Assembly: GCA_029250305.1 (NCBI GenBank)
Contig: JAQXFM010000331.1
Coordinates: forward strand, 1 to 13,056
DNA: 13,056 nt
Reading direction: 5' to 3'
DNA from: Candidatus Poseidoniaceae archaeon
GTDB taxonomy: Archaea; Thermoplasmatota; Poseidoniia; Poseidoniales; Poseidoniaceae
This document shows positions 1-7,265 of this stretch, in pieces (within the stretch, counting starts at the first letter, position 1; the number at the start of each line of letters is the position of its first letter). The notes under the pieces are model-generated. The model saw only the letters and a list, made by a program, of their open reading frames with translations, was not told the DNA's origin and did no database searches. The position numbers were made by a program, and so were the translations under genes.

Positions 1-59
1 TTGAAAACGACGCACTGTATCGACTTTCAACGTTTGAAACAGGCGTCCATGCTGGCTGA

Positions 60-320
60 TTACTTTCTGAAGAGTTTTTTCTTGACGTCTTTTTTGACTT
101 GCTCTTTCACTGCTTCACGTACCTTAGCTTCTGCTTTGGAACGAACAGCCTCAGTGAGTTCTGATGCTTTTTTCTTTGCAGCTTCTTTGATTGGCTTAGT
201 CGCTTCGTCAACAATATTCCGTTTGATGGCGCCTGCCGCTTCCTTGGTTGCGGTTTTTGCAGCCTTTCCTGCAACGCTGGTTGCCTTGCCGGCAACTTTG
301 CCTGCGAACTTCTTGACCAT
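60..320 (-). CDS. Small Lys/Ala-rich basic protein, function unknown
   Basis: An 86-residue protein if it starts at the ATG at 318-320. A GTG eight codons upstream (342-344) would give 94 residues, and neither start has a clear Shine-Dalgarno. It has about 22 lysines and 18 alanines, short repeats of the KxAGKxA type in the first 25 residues, then heptad-like runs of A, E, V and K that predict amphipathic helix, ending in a strongly basic tail (KKKLFRK). There are no cysteines, signal peptide or membrane segment. The composition resembles histone H1-like or nucleoid-associated basic tails, but composition alone cannot assign function. It lies 39 bases downstream of grpE on the same strand, so it may be the last gene of that unit. 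The opposite strand is also open here, but its Phe/Leu/Ala-rich product looks like the antisense shadow of Lys/Ala codons. I am fairly sure it is coding and do not know its role. Confidence 0.55.
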   Translation of the reverse strand: MVKKFAGKVAGKATSVAGKAAKTATKEAAGAIKRNIVDEATKPIKEAAKKKASELTEAVRSKAEAKVREAVKEQVKKDVKKKLFRK

Positions 321-359
321 GTAACATACTCGTAGGTGAACCACAAGAAGGTTTGGCCG

Positions 360-908
360 TTAATCTTCAGATGCAACAACAACTCGGGTCGCCGTCAAAA
401 CGCGTTGTTTGTACATGTAACCCGCTTCGAGAACATCGACAACGTGCCCAGCTGGAAACGCCTCCGAGGAAGGAATGGTCGTGATTGCTTCCATCTTTGC
501 AGGATCGAATTTTTTCCCTTTGGCATCGATTGCTGTGACACCATCTGCTTGGAGTTCATGCCACATTTTGTTGCGAGTCAAGCGAAGGCCCTGCGCCATA
601 GGGCCTTCATCGGCTTCATCGACGTTCGCAAGCGCCCGATCAACATCGGCGAGAACCGTGAGCATTCGACGGGCAAGACCCATGCCGCTGTATTGAATCA
701 ATTCGGCCTTCTCAGCCATCATGCGCTTTCGGACATTCTGAATCTCAGCATCTTTGTAGGCGATTTCTTTCTCCGCCGTTTCGGCACGTTCGAGCGCCAC
801 TTCCAGCGGGTCCTGAATTTCGACCTCGACCTCTTCGCCAATGTCCATTGTTTCCATTCCTTCTTCGATGACTGGGACCTCGTCGTCAGCAACATCGCCT
901 TCGCTCAT
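360..908 (-). CDS. grpE: GrpE, nucleotide exchange factor of the DnaK (Hsp70) chaperone
   Basis: A 182-residue cytoplasmic co-chaperone that drives ADP release from DnaK, a length close to bacterial GrpE. An acidic disordered N-terminus (about residues 1-35) leads into a long charged coiled-coil helix (about 37-70, with repeated Glu/Ala/Lys) that would make the GrpE dimer stalk. The four-helix part follows, then a C-terminal beta domain with the family pattern FDP followed by MEAIT, and the GHVVDVLEAGY...RVLTATRVVV strand region. I chose the ATG at 906-908 (MSEGDVAD). The open frame extends upstream to 992, but that part overlaps the preceding gene and looks like shadow sequence. The upstream unknown gene ends 38 bases before this start. 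Archaeal DnaK systems are generally thought to have come from bacteria. No dnaK or dnaJ is in this window, so the partner must be encoded elsewhere. Confidence 0.9.
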   Translation of the reverse strand: MSEGDVADDEVPVIEEGMETMDIGEEVEVEIQDPLEVALERAETAEKEIAYKDAEIQNVRKRMMAEKAELIQYSGMGLARRMLTVLADVDRALANVDEADEGPMAQGLRLTRNKMWHELQADGVTAIDAKGKKFDPAKMEAITTIPSSEAFPAGHVVDVLEAGYMYKQRVLTATRVVVASED

Positions 909-946
909 GATGCCGCGGTGCAGGAAGTGGTCTTTGAACCCCTCGT

Positions 947-1627
947 TCAACGCTGAAGGAAGACCTTGAGGTTCCACGAGCCATAGCCCCATTCAGCAGC
1001 ACGGAGATGTTCGCGGCCAACGATGCCAACAAGGGCGTCTTCATTGAGCCAACGATTGACTGCGTGAACCATTGTGCGACTTGCACGATTGTGGGCTTCG
1101 TACGTCGGTACAATCTTCGGATCTTCTTTCTCGTCGAGGGTTTCACCAAGCTCTTTTCTTCGTCCCATCCAATCAAGGCAAACTGCATCAGCAAACTCGT
1201 TCTCAGAAAGCCCATCGAGGCGAGCGCATGCCTGTTGCCATGTCGATTCGCTGTACAGGTCGTCAACATGTGGTACGTTTGTTTTGAGAGCCACGTCAAG
1301 ATAGAGAAACGCTCGTCCTTCCCAAACTTCCCAAGCGCCAGGGCTTGCATACTTCATGAGATGAAGCAAGCCCTCTTCACCATCTTTGATTGAGGAAAAG
1401 GCATCAACTAACCGAACATCGGCATCAACTGAACACGAATCCATCCAATCGAGCAGTTCCGCTTCAGCATCAATATCGAAGGAGCGTTTTAGCCGAGCAT
1501 CTCCTTCAGGCCGCATTGAGCGAAATGCACCCTTTTCCATGCCGGCATACAACTCGCCCCATGTGCGTTCAAGCAGTCCATTCAATGCAGGCTCATCGAC
1601 GAGAAGCATCACCAGCTCGAGCCCCAT
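947..1627 (-). CDS. Hypothetical protein upstream of grpE
   Basis: A 226-residue protein I do not recognise. It is soluble in appearance and acidic, with nine tryptophans and many short helical stretches, and no signal peptide, transmembrane segment, nucleotide-binding loop or cysteine cluster. The C-terminal third is the most patterned part (an HNRASRTMVHAVNRWLNEDA stretch, then a Gly/Trp-rich end near EWGYGSW). The start is uncertain: ATG at 1625-1627 is used here, but an ATG six codons later (1607-1609) is equally possible, and neither has a convincing Shine-Dalgarno. It is the first gene of a minus-strand unit with grpE 38 bases downstream, and is divergent from the DRG GTPase gene. Its place beside grpE raises the possibility of a proteostasis role, which is inference from position only. 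Confidence that it is coding is good because the frame is long, on the same strand as grpE and of protein-like composition. Confidence 0.7.
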   Translation of the reverse strand: MGLELVMLLVDEPALNGLLERTWGELYAGMEKGAFRSMRPEGDARLKRSFDIDAEAELLDWMDSCSVDADVRLVDAFSSIKDGEEGLLHLMKYASPGAWEVWEGRAFLYLDVALKTNVPHVDDLYSESTWQQACARLDGLSENEFADAVCLDWMGRRKELGETLDEKEDPKIVPTYEAHNRASRTMVHAVNRWLNEDALVGIVGREHLRAAEWGYGSWNLKVFLQR

Positions 1628-1774
1628 ACAGCATGCGTAGCGCCCGACCCGTTTGATGGCATCGGCTCAGCGCCCGCACCCCTTTCATCGTGAAGATGAA
1701 CCTTCACCTTACGAATGCGGAGGCAACAGCATTGAAGAATGCGCGGCGCGCCGTTCGGATTGGAGGGTTTTGTC
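1628..1774. promoter_or_regulatory. Divergent intergenic region with nested inverted repeats
   Basis: This 147-base spacer separates the minus-strand unknown-grpE unit from the plus-strand DRG gene, so promoters for both should lie here. I see no convincing TATA box. Two overlapping 6-bp inverted repeats are present: TTCATC (1684-1689) with GATGAA (1695-1700), and GTGAAG (1690-1695) with CTTCAC (1702-1707). They could be a regulator site or alternative hairpins, or chance. Confidence 0.3.
1762..1767 (+). promoter_or_regulatory. Shine-Dalgarno of the DRG GTPase gene, fixes a GTG start
   Basis: GGAGGG ends seven bases before the GTG at 1775-1777. This is the spacing expected for an archaeal ribosome binding site. 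It also lies inside the longer open frame that begins at ATG 1739, which argues that the 12 extra codons are not translated as part of the protein. Confidence 0.8.
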
Positions 1775-2890
1775 GTGGCCACAATTAAGGAGCAAATCGA
1801 ATTGATTCGCGCTGAGATTGACAAGACCCAGAAAAACAAAGCCACAAACGCTCATATCGGCAAACTGAAGGCAAAAATTGCTCAGTTGAAGATCAAAGAA
1901 GAAAAGGCACATGCGCACTCGAAGGCGAGTGGCGGCGGTAAGGGATTCGAAGTCAAGAAATCTGGTGATGCAACGGTTGCGCTGGTTGGTTTTCCATCCG
2001 TTGGTAAATCAACACTCATTTCCAAAGTCACCGACGCACACTCCGAAGCTGCAGGCTATGCGTTCACCACACTGACCTGTATTCCTGGCGTCATGGAGCA
2101 CAGAGGAGCAAAAATCCAAATTCTGGATTTGCCGGGTCTGATCAAGGGTGCTGCCGAAGGAAAGGGACGTGGTCGGGAGATTCTCAACGTGATTCGCAGT
2201 GCTGACATGGTGCTCTACATCGTCGACCCATTCCAAGATGCTCACTTCAACGTCCTTCATCGGGAACTCCACAATGCCGGTCTCAGACTCAACGAAACGC
2301 GTCCGCCGGTGTTCATCAAGCGAACAGAACGTGGTGGCATAGACGTGAGGACAACGGTGGAACAAACGCACCTCAGTAACGAAGAGATGGGTGAGATCAT
2401 TCGCTCCTTTGGATTCACCTCTGCAATTGTTACGCTCCGAAATAACACAACAGCTGAACAAATCGTAGACTGTTTGGCACAAAACCGAATCTATGAGAAG
2501 GCTGTTATTGCGATCAATAAGATCGACATTGCTACCGAAGAGGAATTGATTAACGCTCGATCGAACCTACCAGAAGATTGGCCGGTCATGCGGATTTCAG
2601 CCTTCAAAGAAACTGGGCTTGAGGATCTCAAGGATTTCATTTACGACAACCTCGGTTTCATGCGTGTTTTCTTGAAACCGCAAGGACAGGAAGCAGACAT
2701 GGAGGAGCCATTGATTGTCAAAGATGATTCAACCGTGGAACACATTTGCAACCAATTGCATCGGGATTTCGTTCGGAAATTCCGCTATGCGAGGGTCAAG
2801 GGCCCAAGCGCTAAGTTTGACTGGCAGCGTGTCGGTTTGGACCATCTTCTCAAGGACGGCGATTTGCTAACGATTGTCGTCAAGCGGTGA
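1775..2890 (+). CDS. DRG-family (OBG superfamily) GTP-binding protein with TGS domain
   Basis: A 371-residue cytoplasmic GTPase of the developmentally regulated GTP-binding family, which in archaea and eukaryotes associates with ribosomes or translation. With the GTG start the N-terminus reads MATIKEQIELIRAEI, which fits the usual helical DRG start, followed by the KATNAHIGKLKAKIAQLK segment typical of the family. GTPase motifs in order are: G1 GFPSVGKST (72-80), a DRG/OBG-type switch region with YAFTTLTCIPG, G3 DLPGL (118-122), G4 NKID (248-251) and G5 SAFKE (275-279). A DRG-type insertion with HRELHNAGLRLN lies between G3 and G4. The C-terminal TGS domain spans about 296-371 and ends in the usual HLLKDGDLLTIVVKR-like strand. 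All key residues are present and the length is typical. The gene is single on its strand. It is divergent from the grpE unit, and its TGA directly abuts the stop codon of the convergent suf operon. Confidence 0.95.
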   Translation: MATIKEQIELIRAEIDKTQKNKATNAHIGKLKAKIAQLKIKEEKAHAHSKASGGGKGFEVKKSGDATVALVGFPSVGKSTLISKVTDAHSEAAGYAFTTLTCIPGVMEHRGAKIQILDLPGLIKGAAEGKGRGREILNVIRSADMVLYIVDPFQDAHFNVLHRELHNAGLRLNETRPPVFIKRTERGGIDVRTTVEQTHLSNEEMGEIIRSFGFTSAIVTLRNNTTAEQIVDCLAQNRIYEKAVIAINKIDIATEEELINARSNLPEDWPVMRISAFKETGLEDLKDFIYDNLGFMRVFLKPQGQEADMEEPLIVKDDSTVEHICNQLHRDFVRKFRYARVKGPSAKFDWQRVGLDHLLKDGDLLTIVVKR

Positions 2891-3208
2891 TCAGTCCCAA
2901 ATGCCCATATCCATCCGTGCGTCTTCAGTTGCGTGGATTTTTGGGTCCCAACGAGGCGACCAGACAAGGTTGATGTGCACGGAATCAAGGCCGTCTGTCA
3001 TAAGAGCAGCCCTGTGCGTTGCCGCCATGATTTCGGGGGCAGCTGGACAACCAGGAGAAGTGAGTGTGAGATCGATTTCGGCGTGCATGGCACCGTCTTT
3101 GGTCTCAAAGCGAACGTCGTAAACAAGACCCAGTTCGACAATGGAAAGTTCCAATTCGGGATCTTCAACTTCGTCCAAATGATGCATGACATCTTGCTTT
3201 TCAACCAT
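2891..3208 (-). CDS. SufT/PaaD-like MIP18-family (DUF59) Fe-S maturation protein
   Basis: A 105-residue cytosolic protein of the MIP18/DUF59 family, whose members help Fe-S cluster maturation or delivery. Conserved features are DPELELSIVELGLVYDV (about 16-32), the LTLTSPGCPAAPEI block with the family cysteine at residue 54, and the C-terminal LVWSPRWDP and DMGIWD blocks. A PaaD-type role in phenylacetate degradation is less likely, because no paa genes are present and it is the last gene of a suf operon. Its ATG (3206-3208) begins at the base directly after the TAA stop of sufE (sense-strand reading TAAATG), with GGTGG six bases upstream of the start. This implies translational coupling. Its TGA abuts the stop codon of the convergent DRG gene with no bases between. 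I withhold a gene symbol because the family contains several functional types. Confidence 0.85.
   Translation of the reverse strand: MVEKQDVMHHLDEVEDPELELSIVELGLVYDVRFETKDGAMHAEIDLTLTSPGCPAAPEIMAATHRAALMTDGLDSVHINLVWSPRWDPKIHATEDARMDMGIWD
2938..2942 (+). terminator. Possible oligo-T terminator for the DRG transcript
   Basis: A run of five T on the plus strand lies 48 bases after the DRG stop codon, inside the opposing SufT-like gene. Archaeal transcription can end at short oligo-T runs without a hairpin. It is the first such run downstream, but five T is a weak signal. Confidence 0.2.
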
Positions 3209-3622
3209 TTATTCCACCAGCCCTCTTATTTCCAACATGACCTTATCAAACATGTTTCTGAAGCCATTTGAACGGCTCGGAGAGAGCGATTTGAGGATGC
3301 CCATCTCTTGGGCAAACTCTGGCGAAAGCAGCAGTGCTTGTGCTGGGGCGCTTCCGTTGATGGCAATGGTGAGAATGCCCATGAGTCCTTGAACCAACTG
3401 AGCGTCAGCAGCGCCGGCCATCAACACCTTCCCGTCATCGAGGCTAACACGGACATGTGCCTCAGATTGACAACCAACAACCCGGGTGTGATCTGACCAG
3501 TCATCGATCGGAATGAGCACCACTTCGTCAGCCATCTCGAACACCATCTCGAGGCGTTCCATCTGGTCGTCAGCGTCTTGAAATTCTTCGATGAGTTCAA
3601 CCAACTGAGCAGGATAGGTCAT
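3209..3622 (-). CDS. sufE: SufE, sulfur acceptor for the SufS cysteine desulfurase
   Basis: A 137-residue cytosolic protein that takes the persulfide sulfur from SufS and passes it to the SufBCD scaffold. The acceptor cysteine sits in the family motif VVGCQS at residue 51, the same number as in E. coli SufE. The C-terminal family signature LSPSRSNGFRNMFDKV is intact, and the length is typical. It starts at the ATG at 3620-3622, overlapping the sufS stop by four bases (ATGA), with GAGGT five bases upstream inside the end of sufS. Its TAA is directly followed by the ATG of the SufT-like gene. Both junctions imply translational coupling and 1:1 partner synthesis with SufS. SufE is a mainly bacterial protein, so its presence with SufS suggests the desulfurase pair was acquired by transfer, although base composition does not stand out from neighbours. 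Confidence 0.93.
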   Translation of the reverse strand: MTYPAQLVELIEEFQDADDQMERLEMVFEMADEVVLIPIDDWSDHTRVVGCQSEAHVRVSLDDGKVLMAGAADAQLVQGLMGILTIAINGSAPAQALLLSPEFAQEMGILKSLSPSRSNGFRNMFDKVMLEIRGLVE

Positions 3623-4812
3623 GCAAACCTCTCCAAGATGTTCTTGACTTGAACGATGAATTGCTCTGCTTCTTCCATTGTGTTGTACAGGTAGAACGAC
3701 GCTCGCACTGTACTGGAAATACCCAAACGGTGCAAGAGAGGTTGTGCACAGTGGTGACCGGTACGGACCGCATATCCGCGTGCATCGAGGAGGTGGGCGA
3801 GGTCTTCACTGTGGAGCGTGGGGTGGAGAAACGACACAACGGCGCTGTCGGAATCATCGTGGCGTCCATAAACGGTCATACCAAGCGTACGCAACTCTGC
3901 TGCTGTGTATCGAGCAATCTCAAGCATTCGCTTGTGCTCGTGCTTGAGATCAAGGGATTCCATCCAACCAAAAGCCGCATTCCATCCAATTGCTTCTGCG
4001 ATTCGTGGCGTTCCAGCTTCGAACTTGTGTTCATTCGTTTGGTACGTTGAGCCTTCGATGGTCACCGTTTCAATCATGTCACCGCCGCCCATAAAAGGCT
4101 CCATTTCTTCAAACACCTCAGGACGTACAAGAAGGGCTCCAATGCCGGTGGGGCCGCACATTTTGTGAGCGGAGAACGCCATGAAATCTGCACCAAATGC
4201 ATCGAAGTCAATCCGGTCGTGCGGTACGCCTTGTGCGGCGTCAATCAGCACCTTTGCGCCCGCCTCATGCCCAAGTCGAATGATGTCTTCGAGCGGATTT
4301 CGCACACCCAATACGTTGGATGTGTGAACCACACAGACAAGTTTCGTGCCTTCAAGAGAGGCCGCATAGACATCCATGTCCAATGTGAAATCTTCGAGGA
4401 CGGGTACATAGCGAACTTCAACGCCTCGTTCTTCCGCTAGCATTTGCCAAGGAACGATATCGGAGTGGTGTTCCATTTCGGTGAGCACGATGGCATCACC
4501 TTTGACGAGGTTGGCTCGACCCCATGCATGGGCCACGAGATTGATGGCTTCCGTTGTACCGCTCGTTAGGATTGCTCGCTCGGCATTGAACCATGTTTTC
4601 AAACGGGTTCTGCATGCTTCGTATCCATCCGTTGCTTCGCCGGCGAGTGTGTGAACAGCCCGATGGACATTCGCATTGGATTGAGTGTAATAGTCGTTCA
4701 TAGCGTCGATGACAACTTGTGGTTTTTGGGTTGTTGCCGCATTATCGAGGTAGACCAAGGGGTGGCCATGAATCAAACGTTGCAAAATTGGGAAGTCATC
4801 TCGAAGGGGCAT
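3619..4812 (-). CDS. sufS: SufS, group II cysteine desulfurase (PLP-dependent)
   Basis: A 397-residue cytosolic PLP enzyme that converts L-cysteine to L-alanine and leaves a persulfide on its active-site cysteine for SufE. Visible landmarks are YLDNAATTQKP (21-31), TSGTTEAINLVA (83-94), EMEHHSD with the PLP-stacking histidine (112-118), LIDAAQ with the pyridine-contacting Asp191 and Gln194, and FSAHKMCGPTGIG with the Schiff-base lysine at 217. RTGHHCAQP follows, with the catalytic cysteine at 355 in the group II (SufS-type) context. The length is normal and no key residue is missing. The ATG at 4810-4812 lies four bases after the sufD stop, with the Shine-Dalgarno GGTGAT overlapping that stop. 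Its own TGA overlaps the sufE ATG. The kynureninase and selenocysteine-lyase relatives are less likely because sufE is adjacent and the operon is suf. Confidence 0.95.
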   Translation of the reverse strand: MPLRDDFPILQRLIHGHPLVYLDNAATTQKPQVVIDAMNDYYTQSNANVHRAVHTLAGEATDGYEACRTRLKTWFNAERAILTSGTTEAINLVAHAWGRANLVKGDAIVLTEMEHHSDIVPWQMLAEERGVEVRYVPVLEDFTLDMDVYAASLEGTKLVCVVHTSNVLGVRNPLEDIIRLGHEAGAKVLIDAAQGVPHDRIDFDAFGADFMAFSAHKMCGPTGIGALLVRPEVFEEMEPFMGGGDMIETVTIEGSTYQTNEHKFEAGTPRIAEAIGWNAAFGWMESLDLKHEHKRMLEIARYTAAELRTLGMTVYGRHDDSDSAVVSFLHPTLHSEDLAHLLDARGYAVRTGHHCAQPLLHRLGISSTVRASFYLYNTMEEAEQFIVQVKNILERFA

Positions 4813-4815
4813 GCC

Positions 4816-4821
4816 ATCACC
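4816..4821 (-). promoter_or_regulatory. Shine-Dalgarno of sufS embedded in the sufD stop
   Basis: On the minus strand GGTGAT precedes the sufS ATG by three bases, and the TGA inside it is the stop codon of sufD. Termination on sufD therefore places the ribosome on the sufS initiation site. Confidence 0.7.
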
Positions 4822-5851
4822 TTTTGAGTTCGCATTCTAAATGAACAGTGAGTCGTGATCGCATCTGTTCGGTAAGGGCGTCGTTCTTCAGATTGGAAAA
4901 GGCATCGATGAGGAAACCGTTGACAATCATTGATTCGCTTTCTTCCGGGCTCAAACCTCGGGACATGAGGTAGTGCAGTTGCGATGCATCGATCGGTGCA
5001 CTGGCTGCGCCGTGGGCTGCAGACACATCATCAGCAAGCACTTCAAGTTCAGGAATTGCCTCTGCGCGTGCTTTCTCAGAAAGGAGGAGGTTTCGGAATA
5101 CTTGGCCGGCGTCAGAGCCGTCTGCACCTTCCGCAATGGTTAGCAATCCGGTGGCAACGAAATGGCTGCGGCCTGCGCATGCTGCGTTTGTGACCAAGTC
5201 GGAGTTTGTGTGGCCATGGAGGTGATGAATTTCGATGTGATGATCGTCATGTCGAGCGCCTTGGCCGTGAGCAGTGACGGATTGACGAATGGAAGCGTTG
5301 GTTCCGTTCAACGTCGCCCTCATGTCAGATTTGCAATTAAAACCGCCAACCGAAAGGGTAGCGTTGTCGAACGACGCATCCCGTTCAATCGACCAATCGT
5401 CGCATCGAAGCAACTTGGTTGACTGGTCAAGTTCGTTGATGAATCCAAAGCCGAGTTGGGCATTGGGGTGAATCGTACCCGATAGGTGAAGACCACACCA
5501 TCCAGCATCGCCAGAGAGGTGGAGAAGAATCGTTGCCTCACCTTTGACATCAAGGTCTAGATGGCCAACTGCAATGTGGCCGCTGGCACGTGCCCGAACG
5601 TGAATCACTTCGCCCTTCCCATTGATGGTTAGTTTTTTTGCCTCGCCACCAAGTTCGTGGAGAAATGCACGAGCAATCTCAGATTCGTTGCTGGTTCTTA
5701 CAAGCGGCGACAGCTCGTAGCCTTCAATCTCAAACTTCAGCGAATCGACATCGGGAAGTTCGTCCGGTTTTGTAGGGTGAATTCGGTTCCAGGGAGTGTA
5801 GCGCCACAAATGAGCCGAGCGTGAAGGGACTGGCATTTGCAGGTAGCTCAT
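4817..5851 (-). CDS. sufD: SufD, subunit of the SufBCD Fe-S scaffold
   Basis: A 344-residue cytosolic beta-helix protein of the SufB/SufD family that pairs with SufB and SufC in the Fe-S assembly scaffold. The N-terminus with SAHLWRYTPWNRI is SufD-like. The middle is the low-complexity, histidine-rich right-handed beta-helix expected for the family (for example HDDHHIEIHHLHGHTNSD at about 201-218). The C-terminus has the conserved LADDVSAAHGAASAPID block with His280, matching the SufD histidine implicated in cluster assembly in E. coli, followed by LHYLMSRGLSPEESESMIVNGF. It is somewhat shorter than E. coli SufD, with the shortening in the N-terminal half. The start ATG overlaps the sufB stop by four bases (ATGA), with GGAGG upstream inside sufB. 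It lacks the GCxSKxxCDALI cysteine block seen in the neighbouring SufB, which separates the two paralogues. Confidence 0.93.
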   Translation of the reverse strand: MSYLQMPVPSRSAHLWRYTPWNRIHPTKPDELPDVDSLKFEIEGYELSPLVRTSNESEIARAFLHELGGEAKKLTINGKGEVIHVRARASGHIAVGHLDLDVKGEATILLHLSGDAGWCGLHLSGTIHPNAQLGFGFINELDQSTKLLRCDDWSIERDASFDNATLSVGGFNCKSDMRATLNGTNASIRQSVTAHGQGARHDDHHIEIHHLHGHTNSDLVTNAACAGRSHFVATGLLTIAEGADGSDAGQVFRNLLLSEKARAEAIPELEVLADDVSAAHGAASAPIDASQLHYLMSRGLSPEESESMIVNGFLIDAFSNLKNDALTEQMRSRLTVHLECELKR

Positions 5852-7254
5852 CCAATCGAACCCTCCATTTCCAGTTCGAGGAGTTTGTTGAGTTCGACAG
5901 CGTATTCCATCGGCAATTCACGGGTGAATGGTTCAAAGAAGCCGTTGACAATGAGGCCCATTGCTGCTTCTTCGGTGAAGCCTCTGCTCATCAGATAAAA
6001 CAGTTGCTCACTGGACACCTTCGATACGCTAGCCTCATGTTCAAGGTCGGCTGACGAATTCCCGATTTCCATGGTCGGGTACGTGTCCGAGCGTGAGGTT
6101 TCATCGAGGATCAATGCATCACAGACAACTTTCGAGCGGCAACCGCTCGCCTTTGGCATGACTTGGAGCATGCCTCGGTAGGAGGATCGTCCTCCGTTCT
6201 TTGAGATGGATTTCGATAGGATGTTCGAAGTTGTGTTTGGGGCAAGGTGATGGACCTTGGCGCCAGCATCTTGGTGCTGCCCTTCGCCGGCGTAAGCCAC
6301 GGAAATCACTTCGGCGTGAGCACCTTCGCCTTTGAGCAGGACGGATGGATACTTCATGGTCAACTTCGAGCCAATGTTTCCATCGACCCATTCCACGGTA
6401 GCGTTTTTGTGCGCAACCGCCCGCTTTGTCACGAGATTGTAGACGTTGTTGGACCAGTTTTGAACTGTTGAGTAACGGATTTTTGCTCCTTCCATGGCCA
6501 CCAATTCCACAACAGCAGAATGCAGTGAGTCTGTCGAGTAACTTGGTGCAGTGCAGCCCTCCACATAGTGAATGGTGCTGCCTTCATCGGCGATGATGAG
6601 GGTGCGTTCAAATTGACCCATGTTCTTGGCGTTAATTCGGAAATAGGCTTGCACCGGCATTTCAACACTGATGCCCTTTGGCACATAGATGAACGAGCCA
6701 CCAGACCAAACAGCGGTGTTGAGCGCAGAGAATTTGTTATCGCTGTGCGGAACAACTGTCCCGAAGAATTTCTTAACAAGTTCTGGGTGTGTTTTCAGAC
6801 CTGTATCCATGTCGAGGAATATCACGCCTTGTTCTTCGAGGTCCTCACGGATTGAGTGGTAAACTGCTTCCGATTCATATTGGGCGGTCACGCCACCGAG
6901 CCACTTTTGCTCAGCATCTGGAATTCCGAGCCGGTCAAATGTGTTTTTGATGTCATCTGGAACATCGTCCCAGTTCTTCTCCGTCTGATTCGAAGAGCGA
7001 AGGAAATAGGTGACGTTTTCGAAGTTGATCGATTCAAGGAGGTTGCAATTTCCCCAATCGGGCATGGCTCTTTCCTCAAAGTGCCTGTAGGCCTTGACTC
7101 GGATGTCAGTCATCCACTGGGGCTCGTTTTTGAGTTCGGAAATGTCTCGAACGACTTGTTCGGAGAGCCCTTTGTCAAAGCGAATGGTGTGGTTCTCAGG
7201 GTCGTGAAATCCATACTTGTAATCGCCAACTGCTTCAAACGCTTCTTCACTCAT
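5848..7254 (-). CDS. sufB: SufB, core Fe-S cluster scaffold protein
   Basis: A 468-residue cytosolic protein on which the SufBCD complex assembles the nascent cluster. It has the YGFHDPE start typical of SufB, DWGNCNLLESINF, the KKFFGTVVP and NTAVWSGGSFIYVPKG blocks (about 161-194), and VEGCTAPSYS with Cys234. It also has ASGCRSKVVCDALILDE with the conserved Cys378, and DLEHEASVSKVSSEQLFYLMSRG with the Glu405/His406 pair. These correspond to residues shown to matter for sulfur transfer and cluster formation in E. coli SufB (equivalence judged by motif). Length is typical and no inteins or frameshifts are seen. The ATG (7252-7254) is preceded by a strong Shine-Dalgarno, and the stop overlaps the sufD start. 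Confidence 0.96.
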   Translation of the reverse strand: MSEEAFEAVGDYKYGFHDPENHTIRFDKGLSEQVVRDISELKNEPQWMTDIRVKAYRHFEERAMPDWGNCNLLESINFENVTYFLRSSNQTEKNWDDVPDDIKNTFDRLGIPDAEQKWLGGVTAQYESEAVYHSIREDLEEQGVIFLDMDTGLKTHPELVKKFFGTVVPHSDNKFSALNTAVWSGGSFIYVPKGISVEMPVQAYFRINAKNMGQFERTLIIADEGSTIHYVEGCTAPSYSTDSLHSAVVELVAMEGAKIRYSTVQNWSNNVYNLVTKRAVAHKNATVEWVDGNIGSKLTMKYPSVLLKGEGAHAEVISVAYAGEGQHQDAGAKVHHLAPNTTSNILSKSISKNGGRSSYRGMLQVMPKASGCRSKVVCDALILDETSRSDTYPTMEIGNSSADLEHEASVSKVSSEQLFYLMSRGFTEEAAMGLIVNGFFEPFTRELPMEYAVELNKLLELEMEGSIG

Positions 7255-7257
7255 AAT

Positions 7258-7265
7258 ATCACCTC
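7258..7265 (-). promoter_or_regulatory. Strong Shine-Dalgarno of sufB overlapping the sufC stop
   Basis: GAGGTGAT on the minus strand is an eight-base match to the complement of the archaeal 16S rRNA 3' end and lies three bases before the sufB ATG. Its first two bases belong to the TGA stop of sufC. It is the strongest ribosome binding site in the suf operon. Confidence 0.8.

Noticed and set aside
25..39. Inverted repeat TTTCAA-CGT-TTGAAA downstream of the small basic gene
   Set aside because: The arms are only six AT-rich bases with a three-base loop and no T-run follows, so I do not call it a terminator. Positions 1-59 otherwise show nothing.
1..324. Plus-strand open frame of 107 codons with a hydrophobic product
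   Set aside because: It is antisense to the Lys/Ala-rich gene. Lys codons read backward give Phe/Leu, which explains its composition. It begins at the window edge with no start signal.
336..956. Plus-strand open frame of 206 codons
   Set aside because: It lies fully opposite grpE, whose domain pattern is clear, and its product shows no family features. It is a shadow frame.
909..992. Upstream ATG extending GrpE by 28 residues
   Set aside because: The extension overlaps the end of the preceding gene in another frame and is unlike the acidic start of GrpE.
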